Below are positions 52,101 through 59,051 of a DNA stretch of 64,000 bases, in pieces (within the stretch, counting starts at the first letter, position 1; every line of letters starts with the position of its first letter). The translations under genes were made by a program, and so were the position numbers. The notes under the pieces were generated by a model. It was not told the DNA's origin. It searched no databases and was given only the letters and a program-made list of their open reading frames with translations. The stretch is from Lachnospiraceae bacterium (GTDB taxonomy: Bacteria > Bacillota > Clostridia > Lachnospirales > Lachnospiraceae). The stretch is from NCBI GenBank assembly GCA_024692955.1, contig JAILLW010000019.1, positions 27,807 through 91,806 of the forward strand, read 5' to 3'.

Positions 52101-54634
52101 GAAAATCAGCAGGTTTTGAGGTTGAGGTTATCGATTGCTCAGGTATTGTCGTATCGGCACAGCCGATGACTGTTGTCGTAGCTGAAGGTGCTGATGCCAA
52201 TGCAGTTGTAAACCTTCTGTATAACGATGAGAACCTGAGTGCAGATACTTACTTATCAGATTATCAGCAGTTATTTGTTTCTTCTTCCGATGAGACGATT
52301 GCTACTGCAGCATTTAATAGTGCGGGAAATATGACAATCCGTGGGCTTAAGAGCGGTGAAGCGACTTTGACCGTAAGCTACAAAGTTAATAATGTAGAAT
52401 ATGGTAATACACAGATTAAAGTCAAAGTTGGCGGAGAGTCAGCTCCTGTTACAGATCTTAAGGCTACTGTCACAGAGGCAACACTGAATCCGGGTGATTC
52501 GTATACATTTGCTTATACAACCGTACCGGAGTCGTTTACGGATACTGTATTAAGCTGGAGTTCTGATACGCCTGCTGTAGCTGCTGTAGATACCGTTACA
52601 GGAAAGATTGATGCTTTTACAGCCGGAACCGCAACAATTACTCTTACTGCAAAGAAAGGGAATGCTGTTCTTAAGGAACTTGCATTCAGTGTAACGGTTA
52701 AAGAGCTTCCGTATGCTAAAACGGCATCCATTTCGCCGGAAAATGTAACTCTGCTGGCTCCTTATTCGAATCATCCCGGAGAAAGCGTGACTCTTAAGGC
52801 TTCGCTTTATCCGTATCCTTGCAAGACGCTGGATCACTATGTCTGGGTATCGTCTAATACTGATGTAGTAGGGATTAACGAATTTGGTTTGGAAGCAGAA
52901 ATCTATGCTAAGAAACCCGGAACAGCAACTATTACATTTACTAACATTGATGGTAGTTCGGCTAATGCAACTGACTCTATCACAGTTAATGTAGTTCAGA
53001 CGGTAGCTGATGAGGATTATTGGACAGGAAGATTCAATGAGGATGGTCCGTGGATCGGATTTATTGATGAGTATGTTTATACCGGATCTGCAATTAAGCC
53101 TACTCCCAATGTTTATTATGGCAAGGTGCTTTTGACAGCAGGCAGGGATTATACTTACAGCTATTTGAATAATGTTAATGCGGCAATTCACAAGAATAAA
53201 CCTACTGTAGTTGTGACACTTAAGGGCAATTTTGCCGGCAAGCTTAGCCAGGAATTTGTGATCAGTCCTGCAGGACTTTGGGATGATGGCATTGTGGTTA
53301 ATAATGTTTCTGCTGTTGCCAAAATCAACAAGAGGACCAAGGTGTATGTAGAACAGTTCCTGACACCTACGATCACATTCAATGGTAAGACCCTTAAGGC
53401 AGGTACGGATTTCGAAGCATTCTATTATGATGATTATGAAGGGGCATATGCTGCACCCAATGATCTTCAGGGATCGGACGGACATGGATATTCGATAGAG
53501 ATCAAGGGTATTGGAAACTTTAAGGACGAGACATATGCCGAAGAGTTCCTGACTGACAGCAGTGGTTCCGTGAAGGCAGCTAAGTTGAAAGTAGAGTTGG
53601 CGTTTGCTGACGGAGTAAAGGGCCCGAAGAAGAATCAGGCATATTATCAGGGCGGCGATGAGATCATACCTGAAGTGACCGTTAAGAATGGAAGCGTTGC
53701 ATTGACGGAAGATCAGTATCAGGTTACGATCAGCAATAACAAGAATCTTGGCACCGCGACCGTAACGGTTACCGGAATGGCTCCGTACTACGGGCAGAAG
53801 AAGACCACCTTCAAGATTGTTCCGATGACGGTTGATTTGAGCAAGGCGGGTGCAGACCTTGAGATTCTTGTAAACGGTGAGACGAGTGCCGAGATTCCTT
53901 ACGCGAAGGGTGGAGCCAAGCCTGAAAGCGTAGAAGTCAGCTATAAGGATGTACCTTTGACTTCTGGTGTTGATTATACCTACAGCGTGAAGGTAGACAA
54001 CAAGAAGAGCATTGGAACTGTTACGATCAAGGGTAAAGGCAGCTTCTTTAAGAAGAGTACCAAGACAACTTATAAGATTGTAACGCAGAGCATCGAGAAC
54101 ATGAATTTTGTTGTAGATGACTTTGTGGCCAACGCAAAGACCAAGGCCAATGCTTATAAGAAGAACAAGATTACCGTGATCGATCTGGATGGTAAAGCAC
54201 TTAAGGCTAAGACCGATTACACCGTTACATTTGAACCCGCATCTGGGCTTCCCGCTGTAGGAGATGAAGTAACGGCAATCATTACCGGTAAGGGCAAATA
54301 CGAAGGTACAGCGTATGAAACCTTCCGAATTGTAGAAGCATCTCAGTCCCTCAAGAAGGCAAAATATTCCTTCAAGGTAAATGATGAAGAGATTGCTGCT
54401 TCCAAGTACTATGTGAAGTATAAAGGCGTACCTGTTGTACTCGACAAAGAAGACCTTGTAATTAAGGTTAACCGTAAGGTAGGTCGCACCAATCACTGGG
54501 TGGTTCTTGATGACGATGATTATGAGATCGTATCTTATGCGAAGAACAACAAGGTCGGGATTTCCACAATTACAATTAGGGGCACCGGAGAATATGCCGG
54601 ACTGCTTACCCTTAAGGTTAAGATTAAGAAGTAA
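49106..54634 (+). CDS. giant secreted repeat protein with bacterial Ig-like domains
   Basis: 1842 residues. ATG follows AAAGGAGAA. Sec signal peptide (about 1-30, MVLTSLPAGAIASYA), then a Glu-rich segment (33-85). Residues about 90-620 are two pairs of alternating modules, A (SFGEAFGNMTAEAIQ...) and B (FAATATFDENEQDLLGKSP...), the second pair being a tandem duplication. Residues about 620-1300 hold six Big_2-type Ig-like domains recognised by WSSSNTAVATVDEYG, ISKGATTIKA and similar blocks. Residues about 1310-1842 hold repeated MBG-like units (SAIKPTPNVYYGKVLLTAG, YSVKVDNKKSIGTVTIKGKG). No LPXTG, SLH or transmembrane anchor is present, so it is secreted or attached non-covalently. Probably an adhesin or glycan-binding surface protein. 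AT-richer than neighbours. Confidence 0.88.
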   Translation: MNRKFVTRILAGVFSAIMVLTSLPAGAIASYADEIEEEASSVEEAIEIDEDSSVALKAVDETVDEIDTSEEEVIEDVSDESLNAGLTIEAATGSFGEAFGNMTAEAIQKDIVVGDDAISGTLKQVTGWDEFGANLSSGHYIALHIDDSNAISIMAGIGETAEENWRLKDITDDPDRVVILRVKDKDIQSIKVVVKYSEKVQVERVFALTDLELEGFAATATFDENEQDLLGKSPSDLQCDMVIDSTSISGSLNYVYDYTGFSSILNEQHGNYLALDVDIPYGQKLEYGTKADALYTTSKTAAETGDLLDRELIIIVKDTTKPLILKVTYDDGSVETRKYDISGLVLTEGSDLIEVTTPEEKSFGEAFGDLKPSNLQSNIVITEPEEAGGAGTITGTLKQIHGFTGFSSPLSSGHYLSVKADAPGAKSIKVSTDSDDAVVAELISDPDKTAIIRIKDKDTQKLLVKVTYVDGTEVTRKYDLTGLELEGFAATATFGENEQDLLGKSPSDLQSGMVIDSTSISGSLNYVHGYTGFSSILDEQYGNYLALNVDIPYGQKLEYGTNSASLYTTSSTAAELENHLLDRELIIIVKNTENPLILKVTYEDGSVETRKYDISGLDLAQDTSAYDVTLSGKEYGANLGKLIKAGTTGTITVEAVVTDRATQKAASGRTITWASSDETIATVVGTTAKTNADGIATATVTVKDVDRACIAVISATVADGESVGTTRFEIYKKATDPNLVIDMALPEEYEAALEPTIILPAGTNYRVKWEKTSDNDVADVDEDFGIVWAKQRGSETFAQVVYESDGKTVAVKTDDNAYTVNVITALSRVSIISQKDVFANNYPNCEALSLQFEPEGNWESVFDNPIVWSSSNTAVATVDEYGAVTGISKGATTIKAVVSVDGKQYTASIALKVRSAVTKLTVGYADFRASSEDIEMQRFPITEIGRDVKFWSDAEGSDDADKRVSWSSSNPFVAKITEDGYLTALKKGTAYIVASTPDGKSAGFEVEVIDCSGIVVSAQPMTVVVAEGADANAVVNLLYNDENLSADTYLSDYQQLFVSSSDETIATAAFNSAGNMTIRGLKSGEATLTVSYKVNNVEYGNTQIKVKVGGESAPVTDLKATVTEATLNPGDSYTFAYTTVPESFTDTVLSWSSDTPAVAAVDTVTGKIDAFTAGTATITLTAKKGNAVLKELAFSVTVKELPYAKTASISPENVTLLAPYSNHPGESVTLKASLYPYPCKTLDHYVWVSSNTDVVGINEFGLEAEIYAKKPGTATITFTNIDGSSANATDSITVNVVQTVADEDYWTGRFNEDGPWIGFIDEYVYTGSAIKPTPNVYYGKVLLTAGRDYTYSYLNNVNAAIHKNKPTVVVTLKGNFAGKLSQEFVISPAGLWDDGIVVNNVSAVAKINKRTKVYVEQFLTPTITFNGKTLKAGTDFEAFYYDDYEGAYAAPNDLQGSDGHGYSIEIKGIGNFKDETYAEEFLTDSSGSVKAAKLKVELAFADGVKGPKKNQAYYQGGDEIIPEVTVKNGSVALTEDQYQVTISNNKNLGTATVTVTGMAPYYGQKKTTFKIVPMTVDLSKAGADLEILVNGETSAEIPYAKGGAKPESVEVSYKDVPLTSGVDYTYSVKVDNKKSIGTVTIKGKGSFFKKSTKTTYKIVTQSIENMNFVVDDFVANAKTKANAYKKNKITVIDLDGKALKAKTDYTVTFEPASGLPAVGDEVTAIITGKGKYEGTAYETFRIVEASQSLKKAKYSFKVNDEEIAASKYYVKYKGVPVVLDKEDLVIKVNRKVGRTNHWVVLDDDDYEIVSYAKNNKVGISTITIRGTGEYAGLLTLKVKIKK
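49743..50138 (+). repeat. B module repeat, copy 1
   Basis: 396 bases nearly identical to 50559-50957 (offset 816-819 bases). Begins TGGAAGGGTTCGCAGCTACC and ends GATATTTCAGGTCTTG in both copies. High DNA identity including silent positions shows recent duplication inside the surface-protein gene. Confidence 0.9.
50559..50957 (+). repeat. B module repeat, copy 2
   Basis: Second copy of the 49743-50138 repeat, 3 bases longer (one extra codon). The A modules before each copy (from about 49388 and 50188) are more diverged, so the duplicated unit was an A+B pair of about 0.8 kb. Confidence 0.9.
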
Positions 54635-54658
54635 CATGGAAGTCTGTTGAAGCTAATG

Positions 54659-54686
54659 AGGCCGTCCGGGAAACCGGGCGGCCTTT
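54659..54686 (+). terminator. intrinsic terminator of the surface-protein gene
   Basis: AGGCCGTCCGGG (54659-54670), AAA loop, CCGGGCGGCCT (54674-54684) with one G-U pair; only TTT follows. The stem is very stable. Confidence 0.7.
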
Positions 54687-54884
54687 GCTATGCCGTTTAC
54701 TGAGTATAATGAAGTGGAGGTTATGTATGGCTTATCCCAAAACAAAGAGTGGCACTTCTGAACAGAAGTCGATCTGGGCCACTTGTCGGCCCTTTCGAAC
54801 GGTGTTATCATTAGTTTAACACACAAAGTGATGCATAAGATTTCGATGAAGTATTCAAATGTTCAGAAGAAGGCAGGTGATATC

Positions 54885-55082
54885 ATGGGCGGAGAAGTGA
54901 TGTGGGACCTGGAAGTGCTGCAGGCATATCGCAAAGGTGATGCCGAAGGCATGGAGAAAGGTAAGATACTGGCCAGATATGAGGACGGAATGCCTATTGA
55001 AGAGATAGCAGTGAAGATGAATAAGTCGGTGGATTTTATCAGAGAAGTTCTCGATCTTAATCTCGTATCAGAAGGCAGTTGA
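54885..55082 (+). pseudogene. 65-residue remnant resembling the C-terminus of an Rpn-type nuclease/transposase
   Basis: A short frame from ATG 54885 (or a little upstream) to TGA 55082 encodes DAEGMEKGKILARYEDGMPIEE-like sequence followed by IAVKMNKSVDFIREVLDL. The charged EGxxKG spacer and a final small helix-turn-helix resemble the tails of Rpn/PD-(D/E)XK recombination-promoting nucleases, whose catalytic part is absent here. It could also be a genuine small protein; a terminator follows at 55111. The sequence between 54690 and 54884 shows no gene. Confidence 0.5.
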
Positions 55083-55110
55083 GACGTATGATTGACTATT
55101 GAAACACAGG

Positions 55111-55138
55111 CGGAGGCTGAGAGATCAGCCTCCGTTTT
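55111..55138 (+). terminator. intrinsic terminator
   Basis: CGGAGGCTGA (55111-55120), GAGA loop, TCAGCCTCCG (55125-55134), TTTT. Perfect 10-bp stem, so the short gene upstream was or is transcribed. Confidence 0.88.
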
Positions 55139-55249
55139 GTATGTTCGGATATGAGTATCGAGATGTGCGAAAAATGCTTGACAGATACGAAGAGTCGTAG
55201 TAGCATGTTGATACTAATATACGAAAGGAATACGATATAAAGACAGACA

Positions 55250-55611
55250 ATGATAGAGAACAGGAATATTAGTATTATCTTCGATGCGGATGGTCATAAA
55301 CTGGTGTTGATCAACGATCTGAGATTCAAAGGGAAGCGAAGAATCAATTGGGAAGAAGTCAGAATCTATCGATTCAGATTGCAACAAACCCGCAATTTCA
55401 GGATAACAAGAAAGAGAAGCATGCCAAAACCGCGAAAAAGGGTTGGTACAGATATGAGGTGAGGTTTGGGATTCCTGTATATGAAGGAAATACTTTAATA
55501 AGATATAATATATTTGCTGCGAGATTGATCGTGAATCATGCGGCAAATGGAAGGAAATACCTTTATGATGTTTTGGCAATAAAAAAAGAAACGAGCAGGC
55601 CACAACAATAG
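55250..55611 (+). pseudogene. frameshifted remnant of a phage/MuF-type polyvalent (Barnase-EndoU-RelE-like) domain
   Basis: Frame 1 (from ATG 55250) encodes IIFDADGHKLVLINDLRFKG and then KRRINWEEV; the coherent sequence then stops. It resumes in a different frame near 55372 with IATNPQFQDNKKEKH, GWYRYEVRFGIPVYEG and NGRKYLYDVLAIKKET, ending at TAG 55611. These two pieces look like the start and end of one domain seen in phage-related or polymorphic-toxin proteins, with an internal stretch of perhaps 50-70 residues deleted out of frame. Family placement is from pattern memory and is tentative. Confidence 0.55.
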
Positions 55612-55693
55612 GTGCGGTGAAAACCCGTTTCATATAGTAGATGTTACACTGCGACATCGATATTGTCAAGAAAAATAAAAAAATTAAAAAAGT

Positions 55694-55721
55694 TGTAACG
55701 AATTTCGATCTGCTCCGTCTA
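55694..55721 (+). promoter_or_regulatory. ECF-sigma-type promoter in front of the sigma gene
   Basis: TGTAAC at 55694-55699, 16-base spacer, CGTCTA at 55716-55721. The AAC / CGTC pairing is the hallmark of ECF sigma promoters, implying that the sigma factor encoded directly downstream drives its own operon. Predicted start near 55728. Confidence 0.8.
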
Positions 55722-55755
55722 ACGTATGAGATCAGAAAAAAGAAAGCTCGAAAGT

Positions 55756-56244
55756 ATGGACAAGGTAACTGCGGAAAAACTGTATGAAGCGTTCTACATG
55801 AAGGTGTTTTCCTATGTGATGACGCTTACCGGAGACCGGGATGAAGCTATGGAGATCACTCAGGAGACCTTCTTCCGGGCAATCTCGACTTCAAAGACCT
55901 TTCGCGGAGAGAGCGACAGCTATACCTGGCTCTGCGCTATCGCGAAGAACCTCTTTGTGGATGAGAAACGCCGGAACGCAAGGCTCGGGGACGAAATACC
56001 CGAGGATCTTCCGGATACGCAAAAGAGTATCGAAAAGAGTCTTCTTGATGCCGACACCTCCATCGCCATTCATCGCATTCTCCATACTCTGGACGAGCCC
56101 TATAAAGAGGTTTTCCAGCTTCGCATCTTCGGCGAGCTGTCCTTCAGGGAGATCGGATCCATCTTCGGGAAAACGGAAACCTGGGCGAGAGTTACCTACC
56201 ATCGGGCAAGAATTATGATCAAAGAAAGGATGGAACAGTCATGA
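55756..56244 (+). CDS. ECF-family RNA polymerase sigma factor
   Basis: 162 residues from ATG 55756. An in-frame ATG at 55726 would add 10 residues but lies at or before the predicted transcription start. Region 2 has GDRDEAMEITQETFFRAI near residues 26-43 and YTWLCAIAKNLFVDEKRR; region 4 has FQLRIFGELSFREIGSIFGK and WARVTYHRARIMIKE. It directs polymerase to promoters like the one upstream. The stop overlaps the anti-sigma start by 4 bases, tying synthesis of the two partners. Confidence 0.95.
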   Translation: MDKVTAEKLYEAFYMKVFSYVMTLTGDRDEAMEITQETFFRAISTSKTFRGESDSYTWLCAIAKNLFVDEKRRNARLGDEIPEDLPDTQKSIEKSLLDADTSIAIHRILHTLDEPYKEVFQLRIFGELSFREIGSIFGKTETWARVTYHRARIMIKERMEQS

Positions 56245-57194
56245 AATATGAATGCAACATGATCAGGGATCTGCTGCCACTTTATAAAGACGGCGCCTGC
56301 AGCCCGGAAAGTACAAAAGCAGTGGAAGAGCATCTTTCGGAATGCCCTTCCTGTAAGGAACTCCTTACGGAACTGAAGGATACCTCCCTGGATGAGATGA
56401 TCGTCCGTGAAAAGGAAGAAGTCATCGATTCCCAGTCCAGATTCTTTAAGAGAAAAACCGCTCTGGCGGGAAGCATTATCGCAGGGATCCTCGCATTGCC
56501 GATCCTGATCTGCTTCATCGTGGATCTTGCGAACGGAAAGGGACTTAGCTGGTTCTTTATCGTACTTGCTGCGATGTTGATCCCGACCTCGCTTTTCGTG
56601 GTGCCGCTTATGGCGCCTGAGAACAGAATGTTCTATACGATGTGCTCCTTCACCGTAACCGTGATCCTGCTGCTTGCGGTGTGCTGTATCTACAGCGGCG
56701 GGAAATGGTTCTTTGTTGCCGCATCCGCGGTATTATTCGGCCTTACGGTATGCTTCTCACCTTTTATCGCCTGCCGCCGGCCGGTAAACAAATATCTTAA
56801 GGATCATAAGGGGCTTGCCGTCATGGCTGCGGATACGGTGACCTTTTTCCTGATGATGCTCTGCATCGGATTACATGTTGCCACTCCCGGATATTTTAAA
56901 ACGGCTTTCGGGATCTCAACTCCCCTCGTGGCAATGGCGTGGATCATGTTCCTTATCATCCGGTATCTGCCTGTCCACGGTCTTGCGAAAGCCGGCATCT
57001 GTGTCGTCGTTCTAAACGTAGCCGCCTGGATTGCGAACAGCATAACCGCGTTCATTATGACAAGGGATATAGGCGATTCGGAGGTCGTGATATCTACGAC
57101 ACCTTCCATCGGCTATACGGTGATCGGGATCGTGATCGGAGCGATCCTTACGGTGATCGGATTTATGATCGGAAAAAAGAAGGAGGCAGCATAA
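56241..57194 (+). CDS. membrane anti-sigma factor with zinc-finger (zf-HC2) domain
   Basis: 317 residues. The cytoplasmic N-terminus has the H-X3-C-X2-C zinc motif (EEHLSECPSCKELL near residues 30-43) that clasps ECF sigma factors. About eight membrane helices follow from residue 72. It should hold the sigma factor at the membrane until an envelope signal releases it. Overlap with the sigma gene (ATGA) is typical of sigma/anti-sigma pairs. The many-helix C-terminus differs from single-helix RsiW-type proteins. The next gene begins 1 base after its stop. Confidence 0.9.
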   Translation: MKYECNMIRDLLPLYKDGACSPESTKAVEEHLSECPSCKELLTELKDTSLDEMIVREKEEVIDSQSRFFKRKTALAGSIIAGILALPILICFIVDLANGKGLSWFFIVLAAMLIPTSLFVVPLMAPENRMFYTMCSFTVTVILLLAVCCIYSGGKWFFVAASAVLFGLTVCFSPFIACRRPVNKYLKDHKGLAVMAADTVTFFLMMLCIGLHVATPGYFKTAFGISTPLVAMAWIMFLIIRYLPVHGLAKAGICVVVLNVAAWIANSITAFIMTRDIGDSEVVISTTPSIGYTVIGIVIGAILTVIGFMIGKKKEAA

Positions 57195-57195
57195 A

Positions 57196-58134
57196 ATGAA
57201 GAGAATAAACGGTTTTATCGGAACGGCACTTCTTACGGCAGCTGTGATCTGCCTTGGCGGATGCAGCTTTGGGGGAAGAACGAATTATGAATATGCGAAC
57301 GGTGATAAATACACGGCGGGCGACCGTGATATCACGGACAGGATCGAGAAGATCGATATCAACTATATGTCGGGGGATGTAAAGCTGACCGGAAGTACCT
57401 CGGATCAGGTAACGATCAGGGAAACCTCGCTGAGGCAGCTTGATGAGAAGCAGAAAGTACATACCTGGGTGGACGGGTCGACCCTCTATGTAAGGTACTG
57501 CGCATCCGCCAAAAACCTTGATCTGTTTGATCTGAAAAAGAATCTGGAGATCACGGTACCCTCTTCCGTACGGTTGAGCGATCTGAAGACGGATATGTCC
57601 TCCGGGGACATCGCGTTCTATGGTATCGAGACCGGAAACTTCGATGTATCCGCTTCTTCCGGGAATGTTGCCGCGGATATCGCATCGGACAGCGTGAACA
57701 TTGGGACAAATTCCGGGAATATCGAACTTACGCTTGAAAAAGACTGTGGCACGGTCAGCCTTTCCGCTTCCTCGGGAGATATCCTGGCAGCTGTTAAAAA
57801 TGCGGATAAGATGGACGCTTCCGCAAGCTCCGGAAGCATCAACATACGGGCAGAAAGCATCCGGGATCTCAAAACGAACAATTCCAGCGGCGATCAGAAC
57901 CTGTATTTCGAAAGAGAGCCCGAAGCAGCCGATATCAGTGCTTCCTCCGGGGATGTGACCTGCAATCTTCCCGGGGATGCCGATCTTGCGGCCACGCTTG
58001 AGGTATCAAGCGGAAAGGTTACCTATGATCTTCCTCTTTCGAAATCCGGAGATGACATCTATGTCTGCGGAAACGGAACAAACCGGCTGAAGATCCAAAC
58101 TTCCTCGGGTGATATCAGGCTTTTGAAAAACTGA
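57196..58134 (+). CDS. DUF4097-family beta-repeat lipoprotein
   Basis: 312 residues. Signal peptide with lipobox CLGGC near residue 19, then a beta-helix-like domain of short repeats marked SSGD or SSGN (MSSGDIAFYGIET, SASSGNVAADIAS, TNSGNIELTLEK, SASSGDILAAV, NSSGDQNLYFE, SASSGDVTCNL, TSSGDIRLLKN). This is the DUF4097 pattern, often encoded beside ECF sigma or PspC-type envelope stress systems. It is a surface-anchored protein, probably part of the response or feedback sensing. Third gene of the sigma operon, followed by a strong terminator. Confidence 0.92.
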   Translation: MKRINGFIGTALLTAAVICLGGCSFGGRTNYEYANGDKYTAGDRDITDRIEKIDINYMSGDVKLTGSTSDQVTIRETSLRQLDEKQKVHTWVDGSTLYVRYCASAKNLDLFDLKKNLEITVPSSVRLSDLKTDMSSGDIAFYGIETGNFDVSASSGNVAADIASDSVNIGTNSGNIELTLEKDCGTVSLSASSGDILAAVKNADKMDASASSGSINIRAESIRDLKTNNSSGDQNLYFEREPEAADISASSGDVTCNLPGDADLAATLEVSSGKVTYDLPLSKSGDDIYVCGNGTNRLKIQTSSGDIRLLKN

Positions 58135-58187
58135 GCCTGAAAGAGGGGAGCAGTGCTTGTTGCTATAAAGAACGGACTCATATAAAG

Positions 58188-58230
58188 TTCCGGCAGTATA
58201 TCGGATTATGATATGCTGCCGGAATCTTTT
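58188..58230 (+). terminator. intrinsic terminator of the sigma operon
   Basis: 15-bp stem TTCCGGCAGTATATC (58188-58202) / GATATGCTGCCGGAA (58210-58224), 7-base loop, then TCTTTT. It lies in the 303-base gap 58135-58437; the remainder holds an AT-rich TTGTATAATATTATATT stretch (58359-58375) that may contain the -10 of the next gene but has no clear -35. Confidence 0.92.
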
Positions 58231-58437
58231 CGTTAACTCGGTTATTTTCAAGAATTCCCTTTACCGCATCGGATACATTCATGATATCCTCGTATGGCAG
58301 GATATCGATCCGGGTGCAGCCCCTGACCACCTTACTCCTTTATCATCTCCGGCGGATGTTGTATAATATTATATTAAGGTTTAAAGATCAAAAAGTAGCC
58401 AGGCAATCCGGGAATACATATGAAGGAGAACGGTTCG

Positions 58438-58992
58438 ATGTTATTTCTGCAAACGCTGTATGAAAAGATGAGAAAACATGTACATGAAGATCCTGCCGAC
58501 AGGCTTCGCAGAGGCGGTGCGACGATCGGAGATACAGGCGTACATATCTTTGATGGGGCTGGAGCTTATATCGACTATGACTTCGCGCATCTTTTTACCT
58601 GCGGGCATCATGTAACGATTTCGCCTTCAAAACTGCTGATGCATGATGCTTCCATGGGATTTATGTTAGGCTGTGCGAGAGCGGGAAGGATTACGATCGG
58701 GGATTATGTGTTCGTCGGTGTTGGCTGCACGCTCCTGCCCGGTGTGACGATCGGAAGCAGGGTGGTGATCGGCGCGGGAAGTGTGGTGACTGGAGATATC
58801 CCGGACAATTCCGTAGCGGTCGGGAGCCCCGCGAAAGTCATCGGAACCTATGACGAATATATCGAGAAATGCCGTCAGGATATGGAAAAGAGCCCTCATT
58901 ATCCGCCCAGGGACAAGTGCTCTCCGGAAGAGGTCCGAAGGATGCAGGAAGAGATCTCAAAGTACGGATATCTTGGGACATTTCAGGTCTGA
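58438..58992 (+). CDS. hexapeptide-repeat acyltransferase (left-handed beta-helix)
   Basis: 184 residues from ATG 58438, preceded by AAGGAGA (58423-58429); an in-frame ATG at 58420 overlaps that ribosome site. The C-terminal half is a left-handed beta helix: RAGRITIGDYVFVGVGCTLL, GVTIGSRVVIGAGSVVTGDI, then NSVAVGSPAKVIGTYDEYIEK, typical of the maltose/galactoside acetyltransferase and WbbJ group. Catalytic His is probably in HHVTISPSKLLMHD. It O-acetylates a sugar in surface polysaccharide synthesis. A decayed second copy is at 63501-63823. Confidence 0.92.
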   Translation: MLFLQTLYEKMRKHVHEDPADRLRRGGATIGDTGVHIFDGAGAYIDYDFAHLFTCGHHVTISPSKLLMHDASMGFMLGCARAGRITIGDYVFVGVGCTLLPGVTIGSRVVIGAGSVVTGDIPDNSVAVGSPAKVIGTYDEYIEKCRQDMEKSPHYPPRDKCSPEEVRRMQEEISKYGYLGTFQV

Positions 58993-59051
58993 ATACGAAA
59001 GGACGTCCCTTTTTGTGATAACTGAACTAACCTGTGGGAAGTGATTCTAAG

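Noticed and set aside
52550-54637. 695-codon minus-strand frame opposite the surface-protein gene
   Set aside because: The Cys/Ile/Asn-rich translation is low in coding character and lies antisense to repetitive Ig-like domains; it is a shadow frame.
55250-55462. Independent 70-residue gene
   Set aside because: The coherent part ends near NWEEV and the remainder is basic nonsense; the matching second half lies in another frame, so a remnant is more likely.
58281-58463. Short plus-strand frame before the acyltransferase gene
   Set aside because: No ribosome site or conserved sequence, and it overlaps the AT-rich upstream region and the start of the real gene in another frame.
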